The notes beneath the pieces were generated by a model, which was not told the DNA's origin, did no database searches, and was given only the letters and a program-made list of their open reading frames with translations. The position numbers and the translations under genes were made by a program. From Lithospermum erythrorhizon (taxonomy: Eukaryota; Streptophyta; Magnoliopsida; Boraginales; Boraginaceae), in the NCBI GenBank assembly GCA_019722365.1, contig JADFUC010001661.1:62001-126000 (forward strand): 64,000 nucleotides of DNA, given 5' to 3'. Positions 36,434 to 49,003 of the stretch are shown here, piece after piece. The stretch's first letter is position 1; the number at the start of each line of letters is the position of its first letter.

Positions 36434-38768
36434 TCAACCCTCCAACGACAGTTCTTTGCAAGCAGATTTATTGTGCCCTTTACCTTTGCATCTGCTGCAT
36501 TTGGGAGGTCGCTTCACTACATCCTGTTCACCTGTCTTTTTAGTCGTAGGCCGCCCAGGCGGTCTACGGGATGGGGGTGGAGTTACAAGAGCAACTTTAG
36601 AAGTATTCTTCTGGTTGGGCCTCTCAATATGCGGAATAGGAGTGATATTTTGTGAATAAGTTAATCTGTAATTGTCAGTTGTGAAGTATCTCGCACAATA
36701 TTCATACACATCACGGTGCAAGCAGCTGATAACATAAACCGTGTGGCAGCAAGGCATTCCAGATATCTGCCATCCTTTGCAGCTACATTCAGAGTTATCA
36801 ACATCAACTATCTCAATGGTTTCCCCACGTACTTCATATTTGTTATTGACTGACACTGCACCTTGAAGAGAATGAACCTTCAAGCTTTCCTTTTGTAGTT
36901 TTTCTTCCATCACTGGTGTTAACCTTGTCAACCATTGATTAGATTCATTTTTCCTGTTACAAATCAACTCCGTAATTTTGCCTCTAATAGCATCAACCAT
37001 CTGAGTTATTGGTAATTCATCAGCATCAGATGCCCAGCTATATAAGAGCTCCCCAAAGTTAGATGTCATGTGATTATACCTAATCCCCTGAAAAAAGGCA
37101 TTTGCCCAATGGGCAGGCTCATTCTGCAGCACCCAATAGTATGCTTCTAGTGAGATCCTCTTAATGTTTTCAAGAGCTCTTTGAAAGTCTTCAGGAGTAG
37201 GCGCATAAGCTGCAGCATATAAATCCTCAATCAGCAGCCGCTTCGCTTCCTGGGAAAGTTGTCCCTTCAAATCATGTATTAGTTGTTCAGACAGATAATG
37301 TAAACAGTATCCATGATAGACTTCCTCATTCTGAAATATATATGCTAAGGACTCTTTCAGTCCCTTTCCCGGATCCGAAACAAAAGTTATGCCACGAGAA
37401 ACTGATAATGCAGTTTTTAGTTGTTGTAAGAACCAATGCCAGTTCTCATCTGTCTCTGAATCCACCACAGCAAAAGCAACAGGGAAAACTTCATCATTTC
37501 CATCGGCAGCTGTCGCTGCTAACAAAGTACCTTGATATTTGGATTTTAAGATTATACTATTGAGAAAGAGCAGAGGGCGACAACCTTGTTCAAACCCATA
37601 TAATGAAGCATGGAAAGCCACAAACAAACGATGAAAACTTGAGTTCTCTTTTGTTGCAAAAGTGGCAAGACTACCAGGATTGCTTTCCATGATTTTTTCA
37701 CAGAAAACCGGCAACTGGCTATATGCTTCTTTATATGAGCCCTGAAGCTGCTCCTTAGCAATCTCTTTTCCTCGCCATGCCTGATAGTAGGTCAGTTGAA
37801 TTCCATGTTCCTGCTTGATGTCACTGACAATATCCTTAGGCTTGTAGTTGGGAAAAGCTCTCACCTTGTCCTTAATTATACTAGCAACCCAACTTCTTGT
37901 TGCAAGCTGGCCAGTAGTCACAACAGACCCTTCACACGTGTGAGTGGGATCCATTTTCCTTATGAAAATCAATGGGGTGGTTGCCAACTTTGATGCATAG
38001 ATTCTCCAAGGGCAACCTTCCGCTTTACATTTCACAATTAAACGATAGGTATCATTTTTCTTATACTTAAAGGCGAACTGATTAGCAATAGCATACTTCT
38101 TCAAGGATTCCCGAAAATCATGAATGCTATTGAAACGTTGTCCAACACCAGTAATAACGTTTTTCCACTGCTGCGTAGATTTGGCGAGCTTTTCATTAGA
38201 GGAAGTACTAAACGATGGGTGCTCATTGTTAGTATTATCAACACAAAAATGTGCATCAAACATGAGATGAGGCCGGTTTATGTCATCATCGTCAACATCA
38301 TTAAAAATACAAGGAGGAGCATCCACTCGAACCTCTGCTTCTGACAAGGTGGTCCTGCAAGGGTACAAATGTTTTGAATATCTCTTCTGTGCAAGGCATT
38401 ATCTGACAGCAAGAAAAGTACCTGCTTCCAAACATGTTAGAGACATCAGGAGCAATAGCTTGTTCGGTGATAACATAAATGTGAGCGCTTTCAGATTCAG
38501 AATAGAATTCTATCATGCGTTTCAGGTCCTTATCATTGGAGATAGTGATGAGAGTCTTGTTGTTGCGCGGGAGGAAATATTTAATTGTTATCGTGTCGAG
38601 ACTTAAATTAAACATCTCTGATACCTCCAACTTGACGTCTTCATACCTCATTTGATTATCGATTTCCATGGCGTGCGCATCACCGCCTTTATATAAAAGG
38701 ATCCCATCATCGTTGCGCTCAAACTCACCGCCTGATTGCCAAATACCTATAACCTTGTTCACAACCAT
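36434..38768 (-). CDS. MUSTANG-type domesticated Mutator transposase (PB1, MuDR, MULE, SWIM)
   Basis: Two coding exons, 38422-38768 and 36434-38354 (755 aa), with clean borders AGCAG|GTACTT and TTGCAG|GACC. ATG at 38766-38768 directly follows TTTATCAG, so a 5' UTR intron probably ends there. Domains: PB1 at residues 1-102 (IWQSGGEF, YKGGDAHA, KYFLPRNNKTLITISNDKDL); MuDR DNA-binding region 185-258 with CPWRIYA and THTCEG; MULE transposase ~360-475 (LKSKYQGTLLAATAADGNDE, SDPGKG, YHGYCLHYL); SWIM zinc finger C639-x-C641...C651-x-H653; zinc knuckle C735, C738, H743, C748. Members of this family are transposase-derived plant genes needed for normal growth. It lacks terminal inverted repeats and is intact, in line with domestication. 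The first acidic residue of the catalytic triad seems to be N381. Confidence 0.9.
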
Positions 38769-39540
38769 CACCTGATAAACATATTATAAATTCATCAATT
38801 AACTAATACGGACTAGCTTTTATTCAAAAAAGGGAAAATCGGAAACAAAAAAGGGAAGACAAATTGCGATTGTCAAACCAGTCAAAGGCGGGGGAGGGCG
38901 AACAGCTTTACTCTCAACTCCGTTTCAACCACATTTCATTTTTATTTTATTATCAATCATTTCAAGTCTTATTTAGCTCAACTGTTATACACACACCAAA
39001 ACAGTGAAATGAACAGGATGAAAGTACTATTTACCCCTGGCGATATGGCGAAATATATCGCCAGGAGAATGCATCTTTCAATTTCGATAGAATAAATAAT
39101 CTTCAAATAATATTTTGAATTATTCATCTAGATTCATCAAATACCTTCATATAACTTAATTTTTATGTTTTACATGCATTCACCATCAAGCGATCTCATT
39201 TTGAATGCCAATAACATAAATAGATTATCAAAGGATAATAAACAAAAGTCATTTTGATAGTTAATAATTGTAGGTTAATACTAAATGACATCGAGTGCAA
39301 TGATATACGAGCGACTTCGTTAACGTTGGGCCCGGTTATCCGGTTGGATACCCGACGTCTCAAATAACGTCTAAGACAAAATGGAAGTTGAGTGTAGACG
39401 TCGATATCTAACGGAATTTCATAAATTTCTCCACTGTTCCAGTAAATAAATACGGAGTAGTTTTCCTTTCTATCCATTTTTATATATGCTCATTCGAAGT
39501 AATAGTTATTCCATAACATTCAACAAATAATAATTGGAAG
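38769..39540. promoter_or_regulatory. Upstream region of the MUSTANG-type gene
   Basis: Contains the presumed 5' UTR intron and promoter on the minus strand. An 11-bp perfect inverted repeat CCTGGCGATAT...ATATCGCCAGG with an 8-nt spacer lies at 39036-39065. No upstream exon or TATA box could be fixed. Confidence 0.4.
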
Positions 39541-39715
39541 CGTTATAAATATAACTATAAGTAAAGTAAAGAGAATCGGAAAGAGATTTTATTCATGTAT
39601 ATACATAATACATAGGGTGCCTATTTATAGGCTTCACAAGTGATAGAATTGACAAGTAACTCTTCCCTATAATCTAGCTAAGTGATTGACATCCACTAAA
39701 TAACTATTCATAACA
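39541..39715 (-). repeat. 3' LTR of the copia element
   Basis: In element orientation it begins TGTTATGAATAG and ends ATTTATAACG. The adjacent polypurine tract (CCAAGGGGGAG, minus strand, 39716-39726) sets the boundary. Confidence 0.8.
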
Positions 39716-39920
39716 CTCCCCCTTGGATGTTCAATCATAAGAAACATGCCTCATTAAAACCTTACTTGGAAAAACCCTTCTGGGATAAAAACCTAGTGAA
39801 GGAAAAAGAGTGCATTATTCTCAACATACGCTTATAATGTTGCCTCATTAAAACCTTATCAGGAAAATCCATCGAGACAAAAACCTCGATTAAGGAAAAA
39901 AGAATACAGCGTATTAACTT

Positions 39921-40322
39921 TCATCGTGACAGCGTCAGCAGCGTCAGCTTGTCGGCGTAGTCGCGTCTTTTGGATAAGCTTTTGAATGTTGAGGTAGGGA
40001 GTGATTTAGTGAATACTATGCCCGGATTGTCCTGGTCAATTGGTTGGACATCGATTTCACCATTCTTTTGAAGATCATGGGTGAAGAAGAATTTTGGTGA
40101 AATATGCTTCGTTCTATCTCCTTTATATCCTTCCTTTAACTGTGTAATACACAAAGAATTATATTCATACAGGGTCGTCGGGACCAACTTTTCAGATAAT
40201 AATCCACACGTATTTTGGATATGATATATCACAGTTCTTAGCCAAACGCATTCTAATTTCTTAAAATTGCATTTCAAGATCTCTACATGTGTTGATGATT
40301 TTATTGATCTAGTTTGTTTCAT
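39921..40322 (-). pseudogene. Copia RNase H C-terminal remnant
   Basis: 133-codon open frame with IQNTCGLLSEKLVPTTLYE, KGDRTKHISPKFFFTHDLQ, KNGEIDVQPI and FTKSLPTSTF, the signature end of Ty1/copia Pol. It lies about 200 bp from the polypurine tract, as expected. Upstream reverse transcriptase is not recognisable. Confidence 0.9.
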
Positions 40323-43300
40323 ACATCACCATGAAATACATAACTACTAATAAAGAAACACCATGTATGTGATCTTCCAATATAGATCATATAAGTATTA
40401 TGCATTCAGCATAATCAATTGTGTATAAATTGAATATGTTCTCTTTGGAACAATCTTATATCCACCTTATGTTAACCGTTTGATGCATTCGTGTTGACAT
40501 TTTCCTTCTAATATATATCACTATTACAATATCACTTATATATGATGCCGGGATCAAATAATCTTTTTTTGTACTTTCTCTTTGTCATTAATGGACCATT
40601 GTTCACATTTGGTGATATTTATAATTGTTGGGGGCAGAGATGTGATCTATTAATGATATTTCGTATACTCCAAATTAACTTAACTGAAGTTTACAACTCT
40701 TGAAAGCTCTTCGAGGAGTTCAATAATATTTAAGTCATAAACATAAATGGTCATTTTCGTAAACTTTTCTTAGATCTTTACGTGTATCTGATGCCATGTA
40801 GTCGTTCATTACTCATCTTTTGTTAAATAATTACTAGGGAAAAACCCTATGGGATAAAAACCTAGTAAAAAAAAAGCCCATATTTCTCTTTAGATATACT
40901 TAAATGGTAATGCCATTAAAACGCTACCAAAAGAAACCCGGTGGAAACTTAGTGAAGGAAAAAATAGTACAATGCATATCGTATCTCCCCCTGATGAGAT
41001 CATCATTCACATATAATATCTCCCCCCGATGAGATCATCGGTTAGATTATTCAAGTAGAAATTCAAATAACGCTACAAGCGTTTGTCAATATTGCATGAT
41101 TATGTAATCATGTATCAGTTGTAAGCAATACATTAGAATTGGTATTTCAGGACCAAGTTCATATCTTTCAAACGAGATACTAGTTATCTCCCATGAATCT
41201 CATTTGCTTGAGATGAAACATTTTATCATGTTTCATATATATTCAAAGTTCAGTGACTCCCATAAGGAGTCATACCATCACAAGACATTTTCTTTTAAAA
41301 TCCATTTGTAAGACTTATTGTCTACTTGATTGAGAACTTCTGCGTGGATTTTCTTGCACTAACATAATCATGATAATTTAGTCATTAAAGGAACTCTTCT
41401 AAGAGTCTATAAGTTATAATTGGATCTTGATAGTATCATGACTATTCGGGGTCATCAACATGATAAATAACTCAATCGTTAATATGTAATATCAAAACCA
41501 TCATACAATTGATAATTTAAAATATTTCATGTCACATAATAAGCAAATAAATAAATCATATAATCACATAAGACATAATATAGTCAAACTTAAACATGTA
41601 TGACACTCTATCGATAGACATAATATATATTTCATGCAATATATAAAATGCAAATGAATATCTAATAATGCAGTTCGAACTTGCAATCCATCTTCTGGAT
41701 GTCTTTGAATTTATTCAAATATTTCTCATACTAACTCAAGTGAGTTAAGTTCCCGGGAATATAAATTTGTGCCTCTGGCATCATAAATCCTTATATGTGC
41801 TTCTAGCATCATAAATCTTTATACATGTCATGTATACTCATTTCTTAGCATGTTATATCATAAATTAAATGCAGCATGCTCGAGGGATTTATATTTTGTT
41901 GCTACCAAACATATATTACCCTCTATCAAAAGGTGTATGCATCACCTTATAACTCATTTAGTGCTTTTGGGTATAATACAAATCATATGTCATTTATTCG
42001 TACAGATATCAATACATCTTGCACTAGTATCGTCTTCGTTAGACTTCAAATCTAAATTTCTCACTTACATCATGAGTGAGTTTCCTTACTCTAGATTGCG
42101 TCTTCTCTCTTTGGTCATTCATAAACATATTTCTACTCACTCAAGGAGATAGACTTATGATCCTCATATTGCTTTCATCATATAGAGCTCTTCATTATGT
42201 TCAATATTCATTGTCGACAATCTTTTCCATGTAGTTCCACCATATTCATGATAATTGAGATCTCATTGCATTCACAATTCCGGTATGTAGATGTCTTCCA
42301 GTTTACATTTATTATATCTTTTAACATATTCATGAGATATATTATTCATCTATTTTTACGGAAGTAATCATCGTATAGACCATCTTTAAATATTAACTTT
42401 TAGAATTTGGATGGTGGAACTATTTGACTATAATGGTTACTTTGAGACATACTTATTTTGAGTGTTTACAAGCGGTATATAATTTCAATACTATCTTGAG
42501 GGTCAATATTTGTTTGGTAGTGAACTTCTAGTTCATATTATCCCTTAATTGTTCATATTATCTCTTGAAGCTTCTCGAGCTTCGAGGTTCGTATTTATTA
42601 AATGCTTGAGGATGCGTATAAGCGTAGGGATATTTCATTTCAAGATATTCTATTTTTCGGTTGTATATTCTCTCCCCCTGTGTTGAAAATATTTGATACA
42701 TCACAATGAAACTTTACTTGATTCTATAGATGTTTCCATTACTTTAATTACATACCTTCCGGGTATAATAGTATATATGGATGTATATACCTTTTGGGTA
42801 TAATAAGTATTCAAAATCATTTGATGCCCTCTTTGGTAATATACGATACACGTATAATTGGAGGGTAAAATATTTGGTTTCTGACCAAACCAATTATATT
42901 GGAGGAGTTCTATGATAATTTGGCTTGATGCGAACAAGTGACACTACATGTAATAATATTTGTCAAAGTCGGTGGTGGTATTGCATGTAATTCCAGCATG
43001 CTGACTGACTCTGCGAGTTTACAACATGTATCTCACATAAAGTCTTTAAACTCAATAATTTGTTGACTCTTTAATGAGTCTCCCCAATCAAATTTCAATC
43101 AGTATTTACGCATCATAACTCATCGGGATGATCTAACCGATTATGCCAAATAATCAAACTTCTTGTTTGATAGAAACTGTATTTTAATAATACATATATG
43201 TGTTACTTTTAGGTAACAATATTTTAGCTATTCTGGAACCATCAATTGACTTTACTTCACTTTTGACAAATATTAACTCTTCTGGAGTCCTCAATACTTT

Positions 43301-44389
43301 TGTTACATTATTGAAAAATATTAGCTCTTCGAAACTAATTACAGTCACTTCAATGATATATTGCTAGTTTTTCATATGTATGAAATATGGATTTAATAAT
43401 ATGTTTGCTCTTCTAGAGCTTTCAATCAATTTCTCATTATTAGCAAGACATATTTCTCCTTTATCCATGTTGTTGGTGGCAATCCTATTGGATATTGAAA
43501 ATCATACACCAGGTAAGTTCCTAGGAAAGATAGGTGTGCCTGGGGAGGCGCTTAAGTACAATCTTTCTTTAACCAAAACTAGCCTAGACATGTGTATAAT
43601 CATAACATCATTCGAAACTAGCCTAGACATATATAATTTTCCTTGCAAATCTTTCATATGAATAATGTGTTTCTTGAGGAAACAATATGCTCTCTTAGGA
43701 TATATAGATCGATAATCGAATTTATATATGTATTAGTCACCATTGAGAGTGTAATGATTATCGCTTTGTGTTACTATGAAATCATGGGTATGAAAATACT
43801 GCAGCTTGACACTAACAACTTTTATGCAACATGTAAAAAAATATTTGTGTGAAGTAAATTATCATTGCTCCCGAATGTATTATGATGTATTGATTCAATT
43901 CATTTATTCACTAGAGGCATAAATACATGCTTTCATATAAATTTGTTCATTTAGGGACTACCATATGCGGCTCTTACGGAGGCGTTCAATTAATTTTACG
44001 CTACCTTGTATTGTGATTTGATTAAACACATTAGTTATCTTGAAAATCGTGGTAATCAAATTCATAAAGCTCAATTTATGTAATAAATTTGTATTATTTC
44101 AATTATATATGAGTGCGGGTCTCATAAATGAACTCATACGATTTCATATTATTTTCAAAATAATGAGGGCAATGATAGAAATTCTTCTGGAATATTCAAA
44201 AATCCTTAATTTAGATGGTTGTTAATTCTAAGCCCTTGATCTTCTGAACCAGTCTTCCAGTCTGATGATTATCAAATATTTGGCATATGTCAACTCTTCC
44301 GACCTCTCGAGACCCTTGAATATGGATCTATAATTTGCATTTGTGCCTTAAAACTGCAAGGCGTCACCATCTTCATCTATGGTTTTCGA

Positions 44390-44970
44390 TGAGTAGCGAA
44401 TGACTAAAGGAATCCACTAATGTGGCACCGCCCTCAGCTAGCGCTGCGAGGCAAACGGTGAAATAATATCGGTGGCAAGACCCAAAAGGAGTATCTACGG
44501 ATGTGGCACTACCCATTGCGCTATGGGAACCCAACGGTAAAATCGAGTCGTGGCAATCGAAGGGTATCTAATTGTGGCTCCACCCACGACTTCTAGCGGT
44601 AAACTTCATTAGTTAAAACATAGTCGGAAGAATGATATAAAGGGCATTCACGGATGTGACACCACCCTTTTTCATAATCCAACTTTAGATCCTTTATCAA
44701 TATTATCCATAAGTATTTTGAGCTAGTCTTCTAGACTCAAAATACGTGACCTGACAGTGTATAGATTTAATGAACCCGATAGTGATTACGTGAATCAGCT
44801 GGGACAAAATGGACTATAAATGTGTCGGTCCTAAGATGAGCAATTTAATGAATTCGATGATAGATAAATATGGACTAGAACTGAGTCCGGATCAACCGAC
44901 GGTGAGTCAATAATGAATCCCGACGATAAATAAATATAGACTAGAAAATAGTCGGGTCAACCGACGGTAT
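44390..44970. repeat. Tandem repeats inside the copia element
   Basis: Two short arrays. At 44410-44675, ~85-95-bp units contain ATGTGGCACCGCCC- or ATGTGGCACTACCC-type words followed by AACGGTGAAA or AACGGTAAAA. At 44765-44970, ~75-bp units contain AATATGGACTAGAA and GGGTCAACCGACGGT. Copies are diverged. Confidence 0.65.
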
Positions 44971-45925
44971 ATTGTCATATTTATTAATAAATTATTATTT
45001 AAAAACAAGTCAAAATAATTTATTCTTTAAAAGGATAATTATTAAAGATAATCCATCCAAAACAATCTTATCAGTAATCATCATAATTTAAGGTCTCGAA
45101 TTCTAATCAAACTTAAATTCTTAATTTCAAAAACAAGCACGAATTAAGTACTAATTTATTAGTCATAAAACAAATAACTACATAATCAAATAGAAGATGA
45201 CAACTAACAGTATTGTACTATTGATGATTTGTTGTTTCATTTACTCTCATATGCCAACACAAAACGTACAAACATAAATGCTAAGCTCCATAATCCCGCC
45301 GTATTAATGACTTTTGAATATGGATTTATAGGTTCTATTCTCATAATATAATCTCATAGGTAGTATAATTGATGCTATATTCATTAACTTACAAAACGTA
45401 AATATCAAACATATTCAATACACCACGATTAATTCTTTAAAGAGTTAACTCATATTCGCAAAGAAAAAATCCACAATTTATATAAACTTTCATAATTCAT
45501 AGTCAGTCACTATTTCATAAGGAATACATAGTCGAGTCACTATTTCATAATAATCTGTAAGTCTCCTTTCATATACTTGTGAAGTTTAATGGCATAATGT
45601 AATATGAGTGTTATCGACTTACAACTAGCATTATGGAGCGATTGGTAGAACCGGATATTAGTTCGAATCAAAATTAAGCATGAGGTATTTTATATTGTTA
45701 CTGTTCATACATTGGTTAGACAACTTATTGGATTGATAATATAGATAGTAGTGAATTACAAGAAGTGAAGTATAATAATGACTATATATATAGTTGTACA
45801 ATTGGTTCGTATTTGTTTGATGCCGTACAATAGTTAATTGTTTAATCCATCTTAAAGAAGTTGTCTATTTGATTTTCAGTAATTGTCCGGAAAAAAGAAG
45901 TGTAAATTAGCCGTCAGCGATAATG

Positions 45926-46097
45926 TGTTATAAATATAACTATAAGTAAGTAGAGAGAATGAGAGAGGAAGAGATTTTATTAAATATATATACATAATAT
46001 ATAGGGTGCTAGTATAGGCATCAGTGTTGTGACAAATAACTGCTTATCATCCCAGCTAAGTGATTGACATCCACTAATTAAATAACAATTCATAACA
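45926..46097 (-). repeat. 5' LTR of the copia element
   Basis: In element orientation it begins TGTTATGAATTG and ends ATTTATAACA. The adjacent internal sequence shows no clear tRNA primer-binding site, so that part is decayed or uses an unusual primer. Confidence 0.78.
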
Positions 46098-46177
46098 AGA
46101 ACCAAATAAAGCTTATTAAACATACGTATCACGTATACAAATCTCACCAATATGAACAAACCTTTGGTATCAATAAT

Positions 46178-46306
46178 AAGTTGGTAGGATGCCTAACTCA
46201 AGGATTCTAGCCTATCCTCCAAGCACCAATATGAGAGAGGTTCGATTAACTAGATAATTAGCATAAAAGCATTACTTAAAAAAAAAGTAAAGTTGGTAGG
46301 ATGCCT
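46178..46306 (+). mobile_element. Short SINE with 17-bp target site duplication
   Basis: AAGTTGGTAGGATGCCT occurs exactly at 46178-46194 and 46290-46306. Between them, 46195-46289 carries a B-box-like GAGGTTCGATTAA (about 46238-46250), an A-box-like TAGCCTATCC upstream, and a poly(A) tail just before the second duplication. This is a complete, short (95 bp) tRNA-derived SINE signature made by target-primed insertion. Confidence 0.8.
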
Positions 46307-48814
46307 TACTATTGCTAGGCAATATGAACACGTATATCATGCCAAACTATCTAGCAATCCAAGTAGCAACCATATTATAGATAGAATCGGATTTGCATCT
46401 CCATCGATTAAATTAACTATGTGTACCTATCGGCCTGGAGGAGGAAAGCTCATTAACTATATGAATATGATATTGCTTCAAGGATGCTCATATCCTAAAG
46501 TGGTGGTCCAAAAGAAAAATTGAACGCTCAAATCTGATATATAATTGTAAGGCTGTCTTCTAATTATTGTTTAATTTCAAGAAAGTTCCGTCTTTGTTCC
46601 CAAAGGGTGAGATTATTATCAAAAGACGTACGAGTTCTTGATTTTAAGTAATATGGACTATAGAGTACTAAAAGTTGGAATCTTTTAGCTTTTATTACTA
46701 AATTAAATTAATTGCTTACTTGTTGGATTGAATTTGATTATTGAAGCTGGATAACACTTACTTAAAGCTGGAAAATGAGTACTTACTACTGTTCTTGTAA
46801 AACGACAGTGGAAATAATATACAGAGTACATTGCATTTGCCATATAATATCGATTAGAAAGCATGAAACTTATGTCCTCTCCTATTAAAACAGAGCCAGA
46901 AGTAGTAGTAGTAGTAGTAGTACACTAGACACTTAGAGTGAAGACAGCATGCAAGAAAGTAAAGCACTCACTGATTTAGTAAACATTCGAAAAAGCAATA
47001 AAATGGAATAATAAATGGAGGGTTCCGTAGCTTGGAAGTACATATGCATGCAATAATATTGATGGACAAAAAACAATGGTTGGGGTCTTGTTTTGCTTCC
47101 AAAGAATCCTAAAGCCAGACAGCTTGCAAGCAATTTGAGATGTATGCTCTAGCTTTTTAATGCACTTGATTTAATCTATTTTAAATCCCAAAAAAGAAGG
47201 TTTATAGGAACCAATGAATGCAGTGATGCACTCAACTATTCGAAAACATCAATTCCATATTAAAGGGGTTCTTTTGACCACAAATATAGCCAAATATTTT
47301 GTTTAATTCATTCCCTCTAATCTTGATTTAATTTTGATTAAGTAGTGCTGAATTCTCTAGCCAACTTGACTGTCCTAAAGAGATGTGTAGTAATATGTGA
47401 TTTCGATTTTATATAGATCTAGTAGGGAGTAATTTATTTGACCATTATTTTTAATCTGGATTATTACATGCTTAAACATGACACCTCCATTTAGATCTCT
47501 TCTGTCAGTGTTAAGCAAGCTTCCAAGCTAAAAAGGTTAGTCTATAAATGTTCCTCACATTACTCACATATATTACCTTTTGACTACATTCGTAATTCCT
47601 TATAGCTAGCACCATTTGCCGAGTTAACTACGCAGATTTGTTTGTTAACCTCCTTCCATAAATTTGATATTTCCTGCCCTCTTCATGGCTTCGTTATTAT
47701 TGCTACAAAGAATTTACTCTGATTCTCCATCCTTCAAACGATTATCACATTTTGAATTTTAATAATTTTACCTTTTTAATTTTAAGTTCAAACCATTTTA
47801 ACACGTTAAAGATTTTGTGTGAAAAATATACCTATACTAAAATATATAATATTTTCTATACAATTTACTATCAACTTGATAATTTTGGTTCAAATCAATA
47901 TTTTAAATGTCAATCAAGAACATAAATTTTATCAATTTTTGATCATGAAAAAATAACCTCAACAATCTTTTGGGGATGGAAGAAATATTATACCATACAA
48001 TTATATGTGAAATTGTTGCACGCTGGAAAAAATATTATTTAAACAAGATCATTTTATGATTAAAATTAAATATATTTATTTGAATTTTCTAATTAAATTG
48101 GGAGTAGGTAATATTAATTTACAATCCCTCCCCAACCCAAATACTCAAACAAGATTCAAGAAGGTACAATTTTATGAATGCTAAGCCATCCATGACCATG
48201 AACGACTTCCATGGTGGTTAGGTAAGAAGGAAGTGAAACGACAAAATGCTTACAATATTGAGGCTTTGAAACCCCATGCAAGCCGCGATATAATTAAGGT
48301 ATGGAGGCGTGCGTTCCCTAATTTTAAAAAAAAAATAGTTGTATTAAGAATTTTTTAAAAATATATTTATTTTTTAAAAAATTATGTTGTTCATCTCCTC
48401 TAAATTTTTATATTTTCTTATAAATATGATATCAATTAATTCGTCACTCGCTATATAAAAATTAAGTTCTAACACTCTATTTAATGATATGATCCGGTCA
48501 ACTTTTGAAGCTGAGGTGCAAAACATATATTCCCCTGCCCAAAATTTAACCACCAAATAATAATCTCAAATCCCAATTAATCATAACCATCAATAATAAT
48601 CAAGATCTATCTCAGTGCTCTAACACTTTCAAGATTCCCCCACCCTTGTATTATCCCATAAACCTCCTACTATAAATACCAAATATCTTCACAACATTTA
48701 GACACACGAAAACTCACAAGAAAATATCTACTTCTTCTTATCTCCTACCCCCTTCCTCATTTCCTTCTTCAAAGCTTCTTAATTCTTGAGAAAAAACTAG
48801 CTCGAATCGTCGAT
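46307..48814. promoter_or_regulatory. Spacer and promoter of the small myristoylated-type protein gene
   Basis: Mostly AT-rich and gene-free. An (AGT)n run lies at 46900-46921. 47716-47956 is a probable MITE related to 26358-26575. Close to the gene, a TATA box CTATAAATACC at about 48670-48680 and a CT-rich leader (48730-48780) precede the ATG at 48815. Confidence 0.6.
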
Positions 48815-49003
48815 ATGGGGGGGAAAAGCTCGAAGTCACGAAGCGGAGACGATAGCCGGGAAGATTTTGTGAAGGCATGCAAAGTTTGGCCAAGTGATGA
48901 AGATAGAGGGCATTATACTGCTGAGCCTGGAGTTGATAGGAAGACTTCAGATTACATTTCCTCTATCACAGAAAGGTGGAAAAATGTGAATGTGGCCAAT
49001 TAA
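48815..49003 (+). CDS. Small plant protein with N-myristoylation signal (62 aa)
   Basis: Single-exon gene. The N-terminus MGGKSSKS fits the N-myristoylation consensus (Gly2, Ser6, Lys7), so the protein probably attaches to the inner face of the plasma membrane or another membrane. The rest is hydrophilic: a Ser/Asp-rich stretch, then KVWPSDEDRG, AEPGVDRKTSDYIS, and a basic-aromatic tail ERWKNVNVAN. I recall plant small proteins with the same KVWPSDxDxG...AEPxIDxKAS motif, but they have no assigned function. The start is supported by the TATA box 135 bp upstream and lack of other ATGs in the leader. Function unknown. Confidence 0.75.
   Translation: MGGKSSKSRSGDDSREDFVKACKVWPSDEDRGHYTAEPGVDRKTSDYISSITERWKNVNVAN

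Larger units (their letters stand above)
39541..46097 (-). mobile_element. Old Ty1/copia LTR retrotransposon with both LTRs
   Basis: Two direct ~175-bp repeats, 39541-39715 and 45926-46097, run from (T/C)GTTATAAATATAACTATAAG to CATTCATAACA-type ends and are about 75-80% alike by eye. Just inside the left copy, CTCCCCCTTGG is a polypurine tract in reverse, so the element is on the minus strand with its 3' LTR on the left. The only clear protein remnant is the RNase H end at 39921-40322. The flanks GGAAG and AGAAC are only similar. The interior is strongly decayed, with tandem repeats at 44390-44970. Confidence 0.8.

Noticed and set aside
37342..38606. Plus-strand open frames opposite the transposase gene
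   Set aside because: Antisense shadows of the MUSTANG-type exons.
47490..47515. miR156-like TGACAGAAGAGA on the minus strand
   Set aside because: Only the first 12 nt match; the rest differs and no pairing arm is nearby.
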